DNA of 64,000 nucleotides from Legionella quateirensis (lineage in GTDB: Bacteria > Pseudomonadota > Gammaproteobacteria > Legionellales > Legionellaceae), in contig NZ_LNYR01000012.1 in the NCBI RefSeq assembly GCF_001467955.1, positions 653,887 through 717,886 of the forward strand. Direction: 5' to 3'. Position 1 is the stretch's first letter, and the number at the start of each line of letters is the position of its first letter. Under the pieces are notes generated by a model. That model was given only the letters and a program-made list of their open reading frames with translations. It ran no database searches and was not told where the DNA came from. Positions 38,657-49,651 of this stretch are shown in pieces. The position numbers and the translations under genes are program-made.

Positions 38657-39445
38657 GTGGGATTTTTATCTGGGAAAAAAGCATTAATTATCGGTTTGGC
38701 AAGTAATCGTTCCATTGCATACGGAATTGCAAAAGCATTTCATGCTCAAGGCGCTGAACTGGCGTTTACCTATCAAAATGAAAAATTACAGTCTCGTGTT
38801 GAAAACATGGCAGCAGAATTTAATTCTACTTTAACATTCCCATGTGACGTAGCCCGTGATGAGGACATTAATTCCCTATTTAGCAATCTGAGAACACATT
38901 GGGATAAGCTCGATATACTGATTCATTCGGTAGCTTATGCTCCGGCAGATCAAATAAGTGGTGACTTTATTGAATGCTCTAATAGAGAAGGCTTTAGAAT
39001 AGCACACGACATCAGTGCCTACAGCCTGGTAGGATTAGCGCAGGCAGCCTTACCCATGATGGAAGAGACACAAGGTTCCATATTAACGTTAAGTTATTAC
39101 GGAGCAGAAAAAGCAGTACCTAACTATAATGTCATGGGCATAGCAAAAGCAAGCCTTGAAGCAGCAGTACGTTATCTGGCAGCAAGTCTGGGTCCAAGAG
39201 GATTAAGAATAAATGCCATTTCTGCAGGACCAATCAAGACTCTTGCTGCAGCAGGCATTAAGGATTTTCGTAAAATTCAGGCAGCCTACGCGAACATCAC
39301 TCCACTACAACGAAACGTAACAGCGGATGAAGTAGGAAATACTGCAGCTTTTCTTTGCTCCGACTTAGCATCAGGCATAACTGGTGAAGTAGTTCATGTA
39401 GACGCTGGTTATCATGCAGTATCAACAATGAATGAGTTAGGTTAA
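38657..39445 (+). CDS. fabI: Enoyl-[acyl-carrier-protein] reductase (NADH)
   Basis: FabI (262 aa) performs the last reduction in each cycle of fatty acid elongation. It begins with GTG at 38657, with GAGGAAGGAG ending 6 nt upstream; the frame overlaps udk upstream, but no better start exists. The N-terminal [20 protein letters not shown] is the FabI-type NAD-binding loop. The catalytic residues lie in LSYYGAEK and [12 protein letters not shown] (Tyr-x6-Lys spacing) near 145-165. [13 protein letters not shown] near 191 is the substrate loop. Confidence 0.95.
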   Translation: MGFLSGKKALIIGLASNRSIAYGIAKAFHAQGAELAFTYQNEKLQSRVENMAAEFNSTLTFPCDVARDEDINSLFSNLRTHWDKLDILIHSVAYAPADQISGDFIECSNREGFRIAHDISAYSLVGLAQAALPMMEETQGSILTLSYYGAEKAVPNYNVMGIAKASLEAAVRYLAASLGPRGLRINAISAGPIKTLAAAGIKDFRKIQAAYANITPLQRNVTADEVGNTAAFLCSDLASGITGEVVHVDAGYHAVSTMNELG

Positions 39446-39495
39446 TCTGATATTATGGAGAGGCATGAATGCCTCTGATTACCGATCAGTATTAC

Positions 39496-39649
39496 CAGAG
39501 TCTGTTAACAATTGATTCTAGAGCCTACGTTCCGCGCTTTATGCGCGGAATCCAGACTCAGATTGAGTTAACAATAGATTTATTGATGAATCCCGCGCAT
39601 AAAGCGCGGAATGTAGACTATTCAAGGTAACTGTCAACAACCCCTAGCC
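39496..39649. repeat. MITE-like inverted-repeat element (CCGCGCTTTATGCGCGG family)
   Basis: Inner arms 39525-39554 and 39587-39616 are complementary over 30 bp with about four mismatches and are built around CCGCGCTTTATGCGCGG. Outer ends are weaker, TCTGTTAAC on the left and ACTGTCAACAACCCCTAG on the right. The arms match those of the innermost element at 53627-53730. The right end overlaps the stop codon of the SDR gene. Element limits are approximate. Confidence 0.75.
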
Positions 39650-40537
39650 CAAAACGTTACCACAAACTGGTTCTAAACTCTCTTTGGCGTCCGAGCTATC
39701 ATTCAATTTATATAACCCTTCTTTAGCTAAAATGGATGCATAGCTCAATTTATTCAGAGTCACGTCCTTCATTAATTCAGGTATTTGATATTCCATAAGC
39801 TTGGTACCGTCATATTTCCATATCCCATGAGTATCCCCTGTCAATTGTACGTGCGCAATGACTTCCGCCATTTCTGCAATACGTGTAGCAGGAGGAGCTG
39901 CTCCGTCTATGCCTGCTCCCATTCCAGTATCCACAAGACCAGGTACAATAGAAAACACTCTAGGACGACATTCTAGCGTAGTATTTTGAAAAAGATCGAT
40001 ATCCCAGCCTCTTGCGTAGGAATCACCCGTAGTTTTACTTTGGCGATAAAAGGGATATCCTCCGCTAATATTTTGTGACGTTTCAGCAACTCCCGAGCTG
40101 ACATAAACTACTGTCGCTTGTGGTTTAGATAACAATTTATCTTTCAATTCAAATACTATTTGATCAAATCCATGAGCATTAACTTTAAATGCCAGTTCAC
40201 GTCCTGCCTCTCTTGAATCCGATTCACTACATATCAATGCTGCGTTAAGCAAAGTAACCTTTGTTTCAGGAAGTTTTGTATATCCTTTTACACCTGCATT
40301 ATATATAGTAAGATCAGGAGCTTCTGATAATTGCTCCAATACCGAAGAAACTTGTGTTTTGTCTGTAACATCCAGTTGAACTATTTTATCTTTATCTCCG
40401 ATCAGCAATTCCTTAAGTTCTATTGCAGCGTCTGGATTTCTGGTTGTAGCAATGACTGCAGCTCCTTGTTTTTTATAGTGTTTTACCCACTCTAAACCTA
40501 AGCCTTGACTTGCTCCGATGATTAAAATTGTTAACAT
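39644..40537 (-). CDS. Short-chain dehydrogenase/reductase (SDR), substrate unknown
   Basis: This 297-residue Rossmann-fold oxidoreductase has the cofactor motif GASQGLGLEW at residues 8-17, TTRNPDA near 31 and VQLDVTDKTQV near 52. YNAGVKG near 80 corresponds to the NNAG motif, and the catalytic YxxxK sits in FYRQSK near 168, with an upstream serine in VYVSSG. The substrate cannot be inferred. The stop codon TAG falls exactly at the terminus of a MITE-like element, so the C-terminus may have been shaped by that insertion. It stands alone between fabI (convergent) and ppiD. Confidence 0.82.
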   Translation of the reverse strand: MLTILIIGASQGLGLEWVKHYKKQGAAVIATTRNPDAAIELKELLIGDKDKIVQLDVTDKTQVSSVLEQLSEAPDLTIYNAGVKGYTKLPETKVTLLNAALICSESDSREAGRELAFKVNAHGFDQIVFELKDKLLSKPQATVVYVSSGVAETSQNISGGYPFYRQSKTTGDSYARGWDIDLFQNTTLECRPRVFSIVPGLVDTGMGAGIDGAAPPATRIAEMAEVIAHVQLTGDTHGIWKYDGTKLMEYQIPELMKDVTLNKLSYASILAKEGLYKLNDSSDAKESLEPVCGNVLG

Positions 40538-40896
40538 ATGATTATAATTCCTATTATTTTATTGGTTATTTTACTATTGGTATTAAATGGCTTACTAAGA
40601 CAATAGGATAAGATACAAGGTCTGATGAAGACTAAATTCTGCTAGGTAGCCGAACGAATAAGTTACAGCTCTCAAATTAAATATAAAGATTTATACATAT
40701 ATAGTCGATGATTGTACAAGCGGATAATTTCATCCAAACTTAGATGAAATGATTTGTCTTCATACAGATATAAAATTATTTATTGAAGATGTGAACAATT
40801 AAACTGCGTCTACAATTGATTAGGCAAATTACTTTTGATTTAATTAAAGTAATCCGAAGTAAAATGCCTATCAATATCAAATTGATACCCTAAATT
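40538..40896. other. 359-bp intergenic gap between the SDR gene and ppiD
   Basis: The gap holds the SDR promoter region and the ppiD downstream region. A weak AT-rich stem (ATTACTTT with AAAGTAAT, 40828-40853) follows ppiD and might act as its terminator. No open frame with a credible start is seen. Confidence 0.4.
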
Positions 40897-42771
40897 CTAA
40901 TGTCGTTCAATTTTGGCTTGTTTTAATAACGTATTGACATACAGGTCATAATCCATCATGCCATAGCTTGCTTCAATTTGTTGAATCAGACTATCACGTT
41001 GTTCTTTATCCAGAGAACTTAATTTTCCATCATTAATACGTTTCAATCGAACGACTACATAATCTCCATTATCAAGTATGACGCCATCTCGACTTTCAGG
41101 TCTTAACAGATTAAAGGCCAGATCATTAATTACAGTATCTGCTTTATCACTATCTCGAGAAGACTGAACGATTGATTTCCATTCCAATTGATTTGAAGTC
41201 ATAAGAGCCTTCTGCTGTTCGTCTTCAACTGGATTTAATAAATTCATTCCTACTTCTTTTGCTTTCAGATCAGCTCGAGACTTTGCAATGGCTTTTTCGA
41301 TTTGATCATGTACTGCTGTTACAGTTTGTTTCTTCGATGGGATATGCTGATTGACACGAATGACAACCACAGAATCATTATCAAGTTGAATAGGATCGCT
41401 GTTATTGCTTAACTCAAGCACATCATGACTGAACGCGGCATTAATAACTTGTTTGTTTTTGGTAATTAAATCCTTCCCACCTAAACGCGAGAATGGTTCA
41501 GAAGTTTTAACTTTCAATTTCAATGCATCCGAAACAGGATTTAAAGTATCAGGAGTCTGGTAACTTAAATCAGAAAGCTGTTCCAAAGCCTGTGCATACT
41601 GGGTTTGCGCTGTATCAGTTAAAAGCTGATCTTTAATAGTAGAAGCGACCTGATCTAGTGATTTTGTAGTTACTGGTTTGTAAGCTACCAATTTAAAAAT
41701 TTCCAGACCATGTTTTGTTTTTACTGGAGCAGAAATCTGACCTGGCTCAGTTAAGTTGGACAGCACTTTAGCGTATTCAGTTTGTCCAGCGGTAATCCAG
41801 GGCAATACTCCCTTATCTGCTACTGATAATTTATCATCGGAACTTGTAGAAACCAACTGATCAAACTGCTTGGGATTTTCTTCTAATTGAGCGTAAGCTG
41901 CATCGGCTTTCTTTTGTATTTCGTCTTGTTCTTCCTTAGACGCCCCCTCAGGTATTGCAAATAAAATATGTGTGACTTTCCATTGAGCCGGAGTTAGATA
42001 GTTACTTTTATTTTCTTCATAATAACGTTTAACATCATCGTCAGAAACCTTTAGATTCGCTTTAATGTCATGCATTGATAGCGTAATATAATCTACCGTG
42101 ACTTGTTCAGGAGTCATAAACTCATTCTGATGTGCTTTATAATAAGAATTTATATCATCATCGGTTACTTTAATCTGATTAACAAAATGTGAAGAAGCTA
42201 CGGTTAAGTAATCGTAATCACGTGTTTGCATATATAATCTGACAAAACGTTTTATTTCATCAGGTAATGCGAATGAATTTCCCATAAAAGCAAAACGTTG
42301 CTGATTGAGCAACATTCCTTGTCTTACTTCATTCTGAAAGGTTTCCGGGGTAAATAAAGCACCGTTCAAAGCTTGTTGGTAACGTTCACTCGAAAAGTGC
42401 CCATCAACTTGAAACTGAGGAATATTAAGAATAGCTGAGTTCGCTTGATCCGGGGTCACTTCAAAACCGTATTTACGAGCAGCCTGGAGCGTAACCTCAT
42501 TGGTAATCATTTGATTAAGAACTTGATTTTGCAGATTTTTTTCATCAGAAGCGGTCATCTGTGCCAAATCTTGCTGAGCTCGAGTGCGCCTGTAGTTAGT
42601 TTCAAATGACTGGTTGGTTATTGGTTGATCATTTACTACAACCTTGGCATTGGATGTTTGATGCGATTGTAGATAATAATCAACACCAAAAAGAGTGAAT
42701 GTAATAGCGATTAATATAATGACTAACCAAGCTACAACACCTTGTATGCGTTCATTTAACTTCTGCAACAT
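40897..42771 (-). CDS. ppiD: Peptidyl-prolyl isomerase-like periplasmic chaperone PpiD
   Basis: PpiD (624 aa) is anchored to the inner membrane by one N-terminal segment (about 12-34, VAWLVIILIAITFTLFGVDYY) and exposes its bulk to the periplasm, where it helps newly exported proteins fold. Residues about 40-240 form the SurA-like N-terminal chaperone region (QVLNQMITNEVTLQAARKYG). A parvulin domain lies near 265-360 (WKVTHILFAIPEGASKEEQDE, then GLEIFKLV). The position after hupB and the Val/Asp tRNAs is the conserved gammaproteobacterial place for ppiD. Confidence 0.92.
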   Translation of the reverse strand: MLQKLNERIQGVVAWLVIILIAITFTLFGVDYYLQSHQTSNAKVVVNDQPITNQSFETNYRRTRAQQDLAQMTASDEKNLQNQVLNQMITNEVTLQAARKYGFEVTPDQANSAILNIPQFQVDGHFSSERYQQALNGALFTPETFQNEVRQGMLLNQQRFAFMGNSFALPDEIKRFVRLYMQTRDYDYLTVASSHFVNQIKVTDDDINSYYKAHQNEFMTPEQVTVDYITLSMHDIKANLKVSDDDVKRYYEENKSNYLTPAQWKVTHILFAIPEGASKEEQDEIQKKADAAYAQLEENPKQFDQLVSTSSDDKLSVADKGVLPWITAGQTEYAKVLSNLTEPGQISAPVKTKHGLEIFKLVAYKPVTTKSLDQVASTIKDQLLTDTAQTQYAQALEQLSDLSYQTPDTLNPVSDALKLKVKTSEPFSRLGGKDLITKNKQVINAAFSHDVLELSNNSDPIQLDNDSVVVIRVNQHIPSKKQTVTAVHDQIEKAIAKSRADLKAKEVGMNLLNPVEDEQQKALMTSNQLEWKSIVQSSRDSDKADTVINDLAFNLLRPESRDGVILDNGDYVVVRLKRINDGKLSSLDKEQRDSLIQQIEASYGMMDYDLYVNTLLKQAKIERH

Positions 42772-42834
42772 GTCCCGAGATCCATTATTGATATTTAATA
42801 AGCTTGATGAAGACAGATTGTACCATAAGCTGAT

Positions 42835-42862
42835 AAAAAAAACGCGCCTTTCGGCGCGTTAA
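42835..42862 (-). terminator. Rho-independent terminator after tRNA-Asp
   Basis: On the minus strand AACGCGCC-GAAA-GGCGCGTT forms an 8-bp GC-rich stem with a GAAA tetraloop, followed directly by a T run. It ends transcription of the tRNA pair (and of hupB, if read through). Confidence 0.92.
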
Positions 42863-42864
42863 TC

Positions 42865-42941
42865 TGGCGGAGTGGACGGGGCTCGAACCCGCGACCCCCG
42901 GCGTGACAGGCCGGTATTCTAACCAACTGAACTACCACTCC
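42865..42941 (-). tRNA. tRNA-Asp (GTC)
   Basis: The 77-nt minus-strand gene starts GGAGTGGTAGTTCAG, has the anticodon loop CTGTCAC (anticodon GTC), the T-arm GGGTTCGAGCCC, and an encoded CCA end. The acceptor stem pairs fully. It is 6 bp from tRNA-Val, so both come from one precursor. Confidence 0.97.
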
Positions 42942-42947
42942 AATTCA

Positions 42948-43023
42948 TGGTGGGTGCTGTAGGGATCGAACCTACGACCCTCGCCTTGTAAGGGCGATGC
43001 TCTCCCAGCTGAGCTAAGCACCC
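42948..43023 (-). tRNA. tRNA-Val (TAC)
   Basis: The 76-nt minus-strand gene begins GGGTGCTTAGCTCAG, with anticodon TAC in CTTACAA, the T-loop GGTTCGATCC, and an encoded CCA. It follows hupB closely (8 bp after its stop), so it may be read from the hupB promoter. Confidence 0.97.
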
Positions 43024-43030
43024 AGAAAAC

Positions 43031-43309
43031 TTAAGCTTGTTGTACAGCTTCTTTCAGGTTTTTACCCGCTTTGAACTTGGCTACTCTAGATGCTTTGATC
43101 TGAATAGTTTTACCAGTCTGTGGGTTTCTACCAGTACGTGCTGAACGATTACCTGTTGAAAAAGAACCAAATCCAGGTATTACAACTTGATCGCCACTTT
43201 TTAAGGCATCAGTTACAGTAGTCATAAAAGTTTCAAGAACTCTGCTTGCGTCAGCTTTTGTCAAACCTGATCCGCTTGCTATAGCATCAACTAATTCACT
43301 CTTATTCAT
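43031..43309 (-). CDS. hupB: DNA-binding protein HU-beta
   Basis: HU (92 aa) bends and compacts DNA as a dimer. It begins MNKSELVDAIASGSGLTKADA and carries the DNA-contacting beta-arm GFGSFSTGNRSARTGRNPQTG followed by KFKAGKNLKEAV, which covers the whole family. The ATG at 43309 is preceded by AAAGGGGAAAAG; 14 upstream codons are open but are not part of HU. It lies between lon and the Val/Asp tRNAs, a conserved order. Confidence 0.97.
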   Translation of the reverse strand: MNKSELVDAIASGSGLTKADASRVLETFMTTVTDALKSGDQVVIPGFGSFSTGNRSARTGRNPQTGKTIQIKASRVAKFKAGKNLKEAVQQA

Positions 43310-43397
43310 CTTTTCCCCTTTACAGTTAATCATCCATATTCCGGAGCGCATTTAAACAGATTTAACTGCTCCAGTCAAGTTCGTACATCCTTGCAGT

Positions 43398-43414
43398 GCC
43401 CGCCAGTGGCGGGC
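43398..43414 (-). terminator. GC-rich hairpin between lon and hupB
   Basis: GCCCGCC and GGCGGGC form a 7-bp perfect stem with a 3-nt loop, 24 bp after the lon stop. No T run follows on the minus strand, so it may act as a partial terminator or protect the lon 3' end. Confidence 0.45.
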
Positions 43415-43437
43415 TGTGTAGAGAAATATACCCGTTA

Positions 43438-45879
43438 TTAATGAGCATGTAAATCATTATTTTTAATTTTTTTTGATCTCTTACTCACAATTACCTCAGG
43501 TTGTACATTTGTTGGCTGATCTAACCAAGGACTGCGTTGTAAAGCCAGCTCAAGAACCTGTTCAATGGTCTTAACAGGATGAATTGTAAGCTTTCTTAAA
43601 ACGTTATCAGGTATTTCTTCGAGGTCTTTTACATTGTCTTCAGGAATAAGTACGTGTTTTATTCCACCTCGATGAGCAGCCAATAATTTTTCCTTTAAAC
43701 CACCAATGGGTAATACTTGTCCACGCAATGTAATTTCGCCCGTCATTGCGACATCTGCTTTAACTGGAATTTGAGTCACAACGGATACAAGTACCGTAGC
43801 CATCCCTATTCCCGCACTAGGACCGTCTTTCGGAGTAGCGCCTTCAGGTACATGCACATGAAAATCACTTTTTTCAAAGAAGTCATCTGCAAGACCGAGT
43901 TTTTTAGCACGACTTCTAACTACTGTCATTGCCGCATGGATGGATTCCTGCATCACCTCACCTAACTGGCCAGTGTGTGTAACCTTTCCTTTACCCGGCA
44001 TCATTGAAGCTTCAAGAGTTAATAACTCCCCTCCAACACTGGTCCAGGCCAGTCCGGTGACTTGTCCAACCTGATCAAACTCTTCTGCCAAACCATACCT
44101 GAATTTTTTTACACCCAGATATTTTTCGATATTACTTACAGTTACAGTGAGTTTTTTAACTTTTTTATTAGATAGAATTTCTTTAACGACCTTTCTGCAG
44201 ACACTCGCTATATCTCGTTCCAGATTACGAACGCCAGCTTCACGCGTATAATGACGAATTATTTCCCTGATTGCGCCTTCACTTATATGTATTTCACTAT
44301 TACTCAATCCATTGAGTACGATTTGTTTAGGCACTAAATACTGTTCCGCTATACTTACCTTTTCATCTTCGGTATATCCTGCCAGACGAATTACTTCCAT
44401 TCGATCAAGCAATGGTGCGGGAATTTCAAGCGAATTAGCTGTTGCAATAAACATCACATCACTTAGATCATAATCTACTTCTAAATAATGATCACTGAAG
44501 GTATGATTTTGCTCAGGATCCAGAACTTCAAGTAATGCTGACGCAGGATCGCCACGGAAATCCATAGCCATCTTATCGACTTCATCAAGCATAATCAGAG
44601 GATTCTTGACTCCAGCCTTACATAATTTTTGAATAATTTTTCCTGGCATGGAACCAATATAAGTTCGTCTATGACCACGAATCTCAGCTTCATCTCTTAC
44701 ACCGCCAAGAGCGATACGAATAAAAGTACGGCCAGTAGCATTTGCAATAGATTGTCCCAAGGATGTTTTACCAACTCCAGGAGGACCAACCAGGCACAAA
44801 ATAGGACCTTTCAATCGTTTAACACGTTGTTGAACTGCCAGATATTCAATAATACGTTCTTTAACTCGTTCCAAACCATGATGCTCTTTATCAAGTAGTT
44901 TTTCTGCTTTGAGCAAATCAAATTGAATTTTATTTTTTTTCTTCCAGGGAACCATCAGCATCCAGTCAAGATAATTACGGATGACTGTTGCTTCAGCGGA
45001 CATGGGCGACATCATTTTTAATTTATGAAGTTCTGCCAGTGACTTTTCTTTGGCTTCTTTAGGCATACCGGCTTTATTAATTGAATTTTCCAGTTGTTCA
45101 ATTTCATTGCCCTCTTCGCCCATTTCTCCCAGTTCTTTTTGAATGGCTTTGATTTGTTCGTTAAGGTAATACTCACGCTGACTTTTTTCCATCTGCCTTT
45201 TAACACGGCCTCTGACACGTTTTTCGACATGCAACAGATCGATTTCATTTTCAATCGCAGCCATTAAACGTTCCAGACGAGTTCCAACGTCCAAAGTTTC
45301 CAGCAGCTCCTGCTTATCATCTACTTTAAGAGTTAAATGGGCAGATATAGTATCAGCCAACCGTCCTGGCTCTTCGATACTGGCCAGAGGTGACAATACT
45401 TCGGGAGGGATTTTTTTATTCAGCTTGATGTATTGTTCGAATTGAGACATTAAGGAACGCATTAAGATACCGATTTCAGGCTCTTTTAATTCGGTATTCA
45501 CTTCTTCAATAGGGTCAAGTGAAGCCTCAAGATACCCCTTTTCCTGATTGTATTCTTTAACCCGAGCTCGTTTCTCACCCTCAACTAGAACTTTTACAGT
45601 TCCATCAGGAAGTTTTAATAATTGCAAAACGCTGGATAGAGTTCCTACCTGATAAATATCATCCGGTGTTGGATCATCATTAGCAGACTTGCGTTGAGCG
45701 ACCAAAAAAATCTGTTTATTATCAATCATTGCCGCTTCCAGAGCTTTAATTGATTTTCCACGTCCGACAAATAGAGGTATAACCATATGAGGGTAAACCA
45801 CTACATCTCTTAATGGTAAAACAGGTACGTTAGACATATTTACAGTCTCATTCGATATCATTTCATTTTCACTAGACAT
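43438..45879 (-). CDS. lon: ATP-dependent protease Lon
   Basis: Lon (813 aa) degrades misfolded and regulatory proteins in the cytoplasm. The N domain (about 15-210) starts [23 protein letters not shown]. The AAA+ domain has Walker [15 protein letters not shown] near residue 362 and Walker [13 protein letters not shown] near 427. The protease domain has the catalytic serine in [12 protein letters not shown] near 685 and the lysine in [14 protein letters not shown] near 728. It lies between clpX and hupB, each with intergenic hairpins, so it is probably transcribed separately. I saw no convincing heat-shock sigma promoter upstream. Confidence 0.97.
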   Translation of the reverse strand: MSSENEMISNETVNMSNVPVLPLRDVVVYPHMVIPLFVGRGKSIKALEAAMIDNKQIFLVAQRKSANDDPTPDDIYQVGTLSSVLQLLKLPDGTVKVLVEGEKRARVKEYNQEKGYLEASLDPIEEVNTELKEPEIGILMRSLMSQFEQYIKLNKKIPPEVLSPLASIEEPGRLADTISAHLTLKVDDKQELLETLDVGTRLERLMAAIENEIDLLHVEKRVRGRVKRQMEKSQREYYLNEQIKAIQKELGEMGEEGNEIEQLENSINKAGMPKEAKEKSLAELHKLKMMSPMSAEATVIRNYLDWMLMVPWKKKNKIQFDLLKAEKLLDKEHHGLERVKERIIEYLAVQQRVKRLKGPILCLVGPPGVGKTSLGQSIANATGRTFIRIALGGVRDEAEIRGHRRTYIGSMPGKIIQKLCKAGVKNPLIMLDEVDKMAMDFRGDPASALLEVLDPEQNHTFSDHYLEVDYDLSDVMFIATANSLEIPAPLLDRMEVIRLAGYTEDEKVSIAEQYLVPKQIVLNGLSNSEIHISEGAIREIIRHYTREAGVRNLERDIASVCRKVVKEILSNKKVKKLTVTVSNIEKYLGVKKFRYGLAEEFDQVGQVTGLAWTSVGGELLTLEASMMPGKGKVTHTGQLGEVMQESIHAAMTVVRSRAKKLGLADDFFEKSDFHVHVPEGATPKDGPSAGIGMATVLVSVVTQIPVKADVAMTGEITLRGQVLPIGGLKEKLLAAHRGGIKHVLIPEDNVKDLEEIPDNVLRKLTIHPVKTIEQVLELALQRSPWLDQPTNVQPEVIVSKRSKKIKNNDLHAH

Positions 45880-46097
45880 GATGAACCCTTATTCAAACGA
45901 AAAGCCTTAATTAGCATTTTGCTACGTTTTTTATGAGTATACAGATATTAGAGCCGGTGAACAATTCGTTAAATGAGTGATAAATTATTGATTTTCTGAT
46001 AACAAACTCAAATATGCTTTGAAGTTGTTAACATAGAACAATGTCAACACAAGTACAAAAGTTCGCCTGTATTTATAACCATGAGGGATGAAGAATT

Positions 46098-46132
46098 GAA
46101 TTCCATAGTGACTGGTTCTCACTATGGAATTC
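46098..46132 (-). terminator. Inverted repeat downstream of clpX
   Basis: GAATTCCATAGTGA (46098-46111) and its exact complement (46119-46132) form a 14-bp stem with a 7-nt loop just after the clpX stop on the minus strand. The T-run is weak (AATTCTT), so efficiency is uncertain. Confidence 0.6.
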
Positions 46133-46144
46133 AGATGACACTAT

Positions 46145-47419
46145 TTATTCGGTACTACCTGAGGCGCTTTTCATCTCTTCATGTTCATAAATGAGAATAG
46201 GATTGGATGAATTATTTACTACACTCTCATCAATAACAACCTTATTCACCCCTTCTAATGAAGGTAGTTCATACATGGTGTCTAAAAGAATATTTTCAAG
46301 TATAGCTCTCAAACCACGAGCACCCATTTTTCGTTCCAATGCTTTTTTGGCGATTGCAGTTAAAGCTTCCTCTCTAAACTCTAAATCGACCTCTTCCATT
46401 TTAAACAGCGACTGGAATTGTTTGGTTAAAGCGTTTTTTGGTCGAGTCAGAATATCGATCAATGCAGCTTCATCCAATTCCTGCAAAGTTGTAACAACAG
46501 GTAATCGACCAACAAATTCAGGAATCAATCCATATTTTACCAAATCATCAGATTCCAATTGGCCTAATACTTTGGAAACCTCTTGACTGCTGTCTTTTTT
46601 ATTTTTTAATTGCGCAGAGAAACCGATGCCTGACTTATCACTTCGTTCTCGAATTACTTTTTCCAATCCAGCGAATGCACCACCACAAATAAATAATATA
46701 TTTGAAGTATCTACCTGGAGAAATTCCTGTTGAGGATGCTTACGACCACCTTGAGGGGGTACAGAAGCAATTGTTCCTTCGATCAGTTTTAATAAAGCCT
46801 GTTGCACACCTTCACCAGATACATCTCGAGTAATAGAGGGATTATCTGATTTCCTTGAAATTTTATCAATTTCATCAATATACACAATTCCTTGCTGGGC
46901 TTTATCTACATCGTAATCGCATTTCTGCAACAGTTTTTGAATGATGTTTTCTACATCTTCTCCAACATAACCTGCTTCAGTTAAAGTCGTAGCATCAGCC
47001 ATAGCAAAAGGAACGTTCAAAATTCGCGCCAGAGTCTGAGCCAGCAGTGTTTTACCACTTCCAGTAGGACCAATGAGTAATATGTTACTTTTACCCAGTT
47101 CTACACCGTCTTCACTTTTATGTTGTAAACGTTTGTAATGGTTATAAACAGCTACAGACAATACTTTTTTAGCATGCGGCTGACCTATAACATATTCATC
47201 TAGAAAATTTGATATTTCTTTAGGTGAAGGTAAATGGGCTTCTGTTTCTTCCTGAACTTCATGTGTTTCTTCACGAATTATATCATTACATAACTCAACA
47301 CATTCATCACACACGAATACAGAGGGTCCTGCGATTAGTTTTTTAACTTCATGCTGACTCTTGCCACAAAAAGAACAATATAGAACTTTATCTCCACTTC
47401 CGTTACCGGATTTACTCAT
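46145..47419 (-). CDS. clpX: ATP-dependent Clp protease ATP-binding subunit ClpX
   Basis: ClpX (424 aa) unfolds tagged proteins and feeds them to ClpP. The N-terminal zinc-binding domain has four cysteines in YCSFCGKSQ and [11 protein letters not shown] (residues about 14-43). The AAA+ domain has Walker [15 protein letters not shown] near 117 and Walker [12 protein letters not shown] near 178. The IGF-type ClpP-contact loop appears as SGIGFSAQ near 268. [10 protein letters not shown] near 367 is the sensor 2 region. It follows clpP with a 142-bp gap that contains a hairpin. Confidence 0.97.
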   Translation of the reverse strand: MSKSGNGSGDKVLYCSFCGKSQHEVKKLIAGPSVFVCDECVELCNDIIREETHEVQEETEAHLPSPKEISNFLDEYVIGQPHAKKVLSVAVYNHYKRLQHKSEDGVELGKSNILLIGPTGSGKTLLAQTLARILNVPFAMADATTLTEAGYVGEDVENIIQKLLQKCDYDVDKAQQGIVYIDEIDKISRKSDNPSITRDVSGEGVQQALLKLIEGTIASVPPQGGRKHPQQEFLQVDTSNILFICGGAFAGLEKVIRERSDKSGIGFSAQLKNKKDSSQEVSKVLGQLESDDLVKYGLIPEFVGRLPVVTTLQELDEAALIDILTRPKNALTKQFQSLFKMEEVDLEFREEALTAIAKKALERKMGARGLRAILENILLDTMYELPSLEGVNKVVIDESVVNNSSNPILIYEHEEMKSASGSTE

Positions 47420-47507
47420 AACCTAACCCCTTCTTACAGCTACTACCAGATAATTTAGTAATATACATGTAAAATTTTAGTCAATCAGAAAAAGATACGC
47501 CAATTAA

Positions 47508-47546
47508 TTAATGCCAATCCCGCAAAAAACGCGGAATTGGCATTAA
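47508..47546 (-). terminator. Hairpin between clpP and clpX
   Basis: TTAATGCCAAT and ATTGGCATTAA form an 11-bp perfect stem with a second pairing CCGC/GCGG inside and an A/T-rich loop. It begins 16 bp after the clpP stop. It may reduce read-through from clpP into clpX, implying a separate promoter for clpX. Confidence 0.65.
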
Positions 47547-47561
47547 TATTTATTTGCTTAG

Positions 47562-48203
47562 TTACTCAGATGCACTCGATACCAGTTCTCTATCATAAAG
47601 AACTTTATCAATCAGCCCATAATCAGCTGCTTGAGAAGCGCTCATGAAATTATCTCGCTCGGTATCCCGCATAATTTGATCAGGTGTTTTTTTAGTGTGT
47701 TTGGCCATAATGCTATTTAAACGCTCTCTAACTGCCAGAGTTTCACGTGCATGAATTTCAATATCTGTAGCCTGACCTCTATAACCACCCAGAGGCTGGT
47801 GAATCATTACTCGTGAATTAGGAAGACAAAAACGTTTACCATCCGCACCAGCACATAGTAACAGGGCAGCGGCACTGGCCGCTTGTCCGATACACAGTGT
47901 GCTTACATCCGGTTTAATAAATTGCATTGTGTCGTAAATTGCAAGACCTGCAGTAACAACACCACCAGGAGAATTGATATACAGAGAAATATCTTTCTCA
48001 GGATTCTCAGATTCAAGAAACAATAATTGGGCAACTACCAAATTAGCCATGTGGTCTTCGACTTCACCCAAAAGAAAAATAATTCTCTCTTTCAACAATC
48101 TTGAGTAAATGTCATATGAGCGCTCACCACGTGATGTTTGCTCAATCACCATTGGAACTAATCCACTAGCACTTCGAATTAAGTTATCTGAATAGCCCGG
48201 CAT
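47562..48203 (-). CDS. clpP: ATP-dependent Clp protease proteolytic subunit
   Basis: ClpP (213 aa) forms the double-heptamer serine protease served by ClpX and ClpA. The catalytic serine is in [13 protein letters not shown] near residue 110 and the histidine in [11 protein letters not shown] near 135. The aspartate follows in the [20 protein letters not shown] region near 184. The short N-terminal extension before VPMVIEQT is the usual propeptide. AAAGGAG lies 5 to 11 nt before the start. tig ends 2 nt upstream, so tig and clpP are one transcript. Confidence 0.97.
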   Translation of the reverse strand: MPGYSDNLIRSASGLVPMVIEQTSRGERSYDIYSRLLKERIIFLLGEVEDHMANLVVAQLLFLESENPEKDISLYINSPGGVVTAGLAIYDTMQFIKPDVSTLCIGQAASAAALLLCAGADGKRFCLPNSRVMIHQPLGGYRGQATDIEIHARETLAVRERLNSIMAKHTKKTPDQIMRDTERDNFMSASQAADYGLIDKVLYDRELVSSASE

Positions 48204-48205
48204 AC

Positions 48206-49537
48206 TTACTCTCCTTTGTTCTCAGTGCCCTTTTTGGGATTCATCACTGAATCATAATCCTTATTTTTATATTTTAGCTTTGCATCTTCAGCGATTTTAT
48301 CAGCAACCATATCTTCCATCACTAGCGCTTCAATTTCAGCCATATGTTCCTTGCTGGTTTGATACCATGCACGCAATTCATCAGGACTTTCATAAGCACT
48401 GGCGAATTTATCAATCATAGCATTAACTCTATCCTTGTCTGCAACTATTTCATGTTTTTTAACATATTCTGAAAAGAGCAAGCCTAGATGAACACGACGT
48501 TTAGCCTGTTCTTCAAACAATTCACGTGGAAAGTCTGGAATTTGTTCATTTTCTTTATGCTCATGTCCAAACAATCGATGATACATATCATGTTTTAGAT
48601 GTTCGATTTCTTTATCAATAAGAGCTACAGGCAAGTCAATTGTATTTACTTCCATCAGTTTATCAAACAGTTTTTCTCTGTTCATCATGCTGACACGGCG
48701 TTCCAACTCACGAGCCATATTGTCTTTAATATCTTTTTTGAGTGCCTCAATACCACCTTCTTTGATATTGAATTTCTCTGCGAAAGCATCATTTAATTCA
48801 GGCAATTTACCTTCCATTACCTTATGAACTGTAATCTTGAAGGTAGCTTCTTTGCCCGCTAAATCTTTATGTCCATAATCTTCTGGAAAATTCACTTTAA
48901 TATCAAAAGGCTTATCTATTTTACCGCCAATAATTCCATCTTCAAATCCAGGAATCATTGCTCCAGAACCGATGATTAATTCATGTCCTTCAGCACTACC
49001 GCCTTCAAAAGGTTTGTCATCCAGAAATCCCTGGAAATCAATAACCACTTTATCGCCTTTTTTAACAGCATGAGACGCTTCATGCCATTCTTTATTTTGC
49101 TCAAGTAATTTATCCATCATATCGTTAACATCTTTATCAGTAACTTCTGAACGTGTTAACTCAACTGTGGCTTGATTCAGTTCTACAACTTCAAATACTG
49201 GCATTACTTCAAATACTGCGGTGTATCTGAAATCTTTACCTTGCTCTACCTGTTCAGGTTCAACATATGGATAACCTGCAGGAACCAGTTCATTTTTTTG
49301 TAATGCTTCGAATAAAGTAGACTGCACCATTTCGCGAGCGACTTCTTCCCTGACACTGTCAGAATAGCGGCTCTTAACTACATTCATTGGCACTTTACCT
49401 GGACGAAATCCATCAACTTTTACTTTGCGAGCAAGATTTCTGAGACGTAAGCTCACTTCTTCCTCAACTTTCTCTGTAGGTACAGAAACTGTTACCTTAC
49501 GCTCCAAACCTTTTAAGGTCTCAACAGAAACTTGCAT
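48206..49537 (-). CDS. tig: Trigger factor
   Basis: Trigger factor (443 aa) is the ribosome-bound chaperone. The ribosome-docking loop is [10 protein letters not shown] near residue 44. The FKBP-like PPIase domain spans about 150-245 ([34 protein letters not shown], read in two parts), and the rest is the helical chaperone domain, ending in a lysine-rich tail. It directly follows four tRNA genes on the minus strand and precedes clpP by 2 nt, the order seen also in Pseudomonas. Confidence 0.96.
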   Translation of the reverse strand: MQVSVETLKGLERKVTVSVPTEKVEEEVSLRLRNLARKVKVDGFRPGKVPMNVVKSRYSDSVREEVAREMVQSTLFEALQKNELVPAGYPYVEPEQVEQGKDFRYTAVFEVMPVFEVVELNQATVELTRSEVTDKDVNDMMDKLLEQNKEWHEASHAVKKGDKVVIDFQGFLDDKPFEGGSAEGHELIIGSGAMIPGFEDGIIGGKIDKPFDIKVNFPEDYGHKDLAGKEATFKITVHKVMEGKLPELNDAFAEKFNIKEGGIEALKKDIKDNMARELERRVSMMNREKLFDKLMEVNTIDLPVALIDKEIEHLKHDMYHRLFGHEHKENEQIPDFPRELFEEQAKRRVHLGLLFSEYVKKHEIVADKDRVNAMIDKFASAYESPDELRAWYQTSKEHMAEIEALVMEDMVADKIAEDAKLKYKNKDYDSVMNPKKGTENKGE

Positions 49538-49566
49538 TAATTCACCTCTTGGAAATTATCATGAAA

Positions 49567-49651
49567 TGGTGCGAAAGGAGAGACTCGAACTCTCACGGGT
49601 TGCCCCGCTGGAACCTAAATCCAGTGCGTCTACCAATTCCGCCACTTTCGC
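49567..49651 (-). tRNA. tRNA-Leu (TAG)
   Basis: The 85-nt minus-strand gene begins GCGAAAGTGGCGGAA, has the anticodon loop TTTAGGT (anticodon TAG), a long variable arm typical of leucine tRNAs, T-loop GAGTTCGAGTC and encoded CCA. It is the last of four clustered tRNAs and lies just before tig. Confidence 0.97.

Noticed and set aside
45880..46144. A heat-shock (sigma-32) promoter upstream of lon
   Set aside because: I looked for CTTGAAA and CCCCAT-like boxes at proper spacing on the minus strand and found no convincing match.
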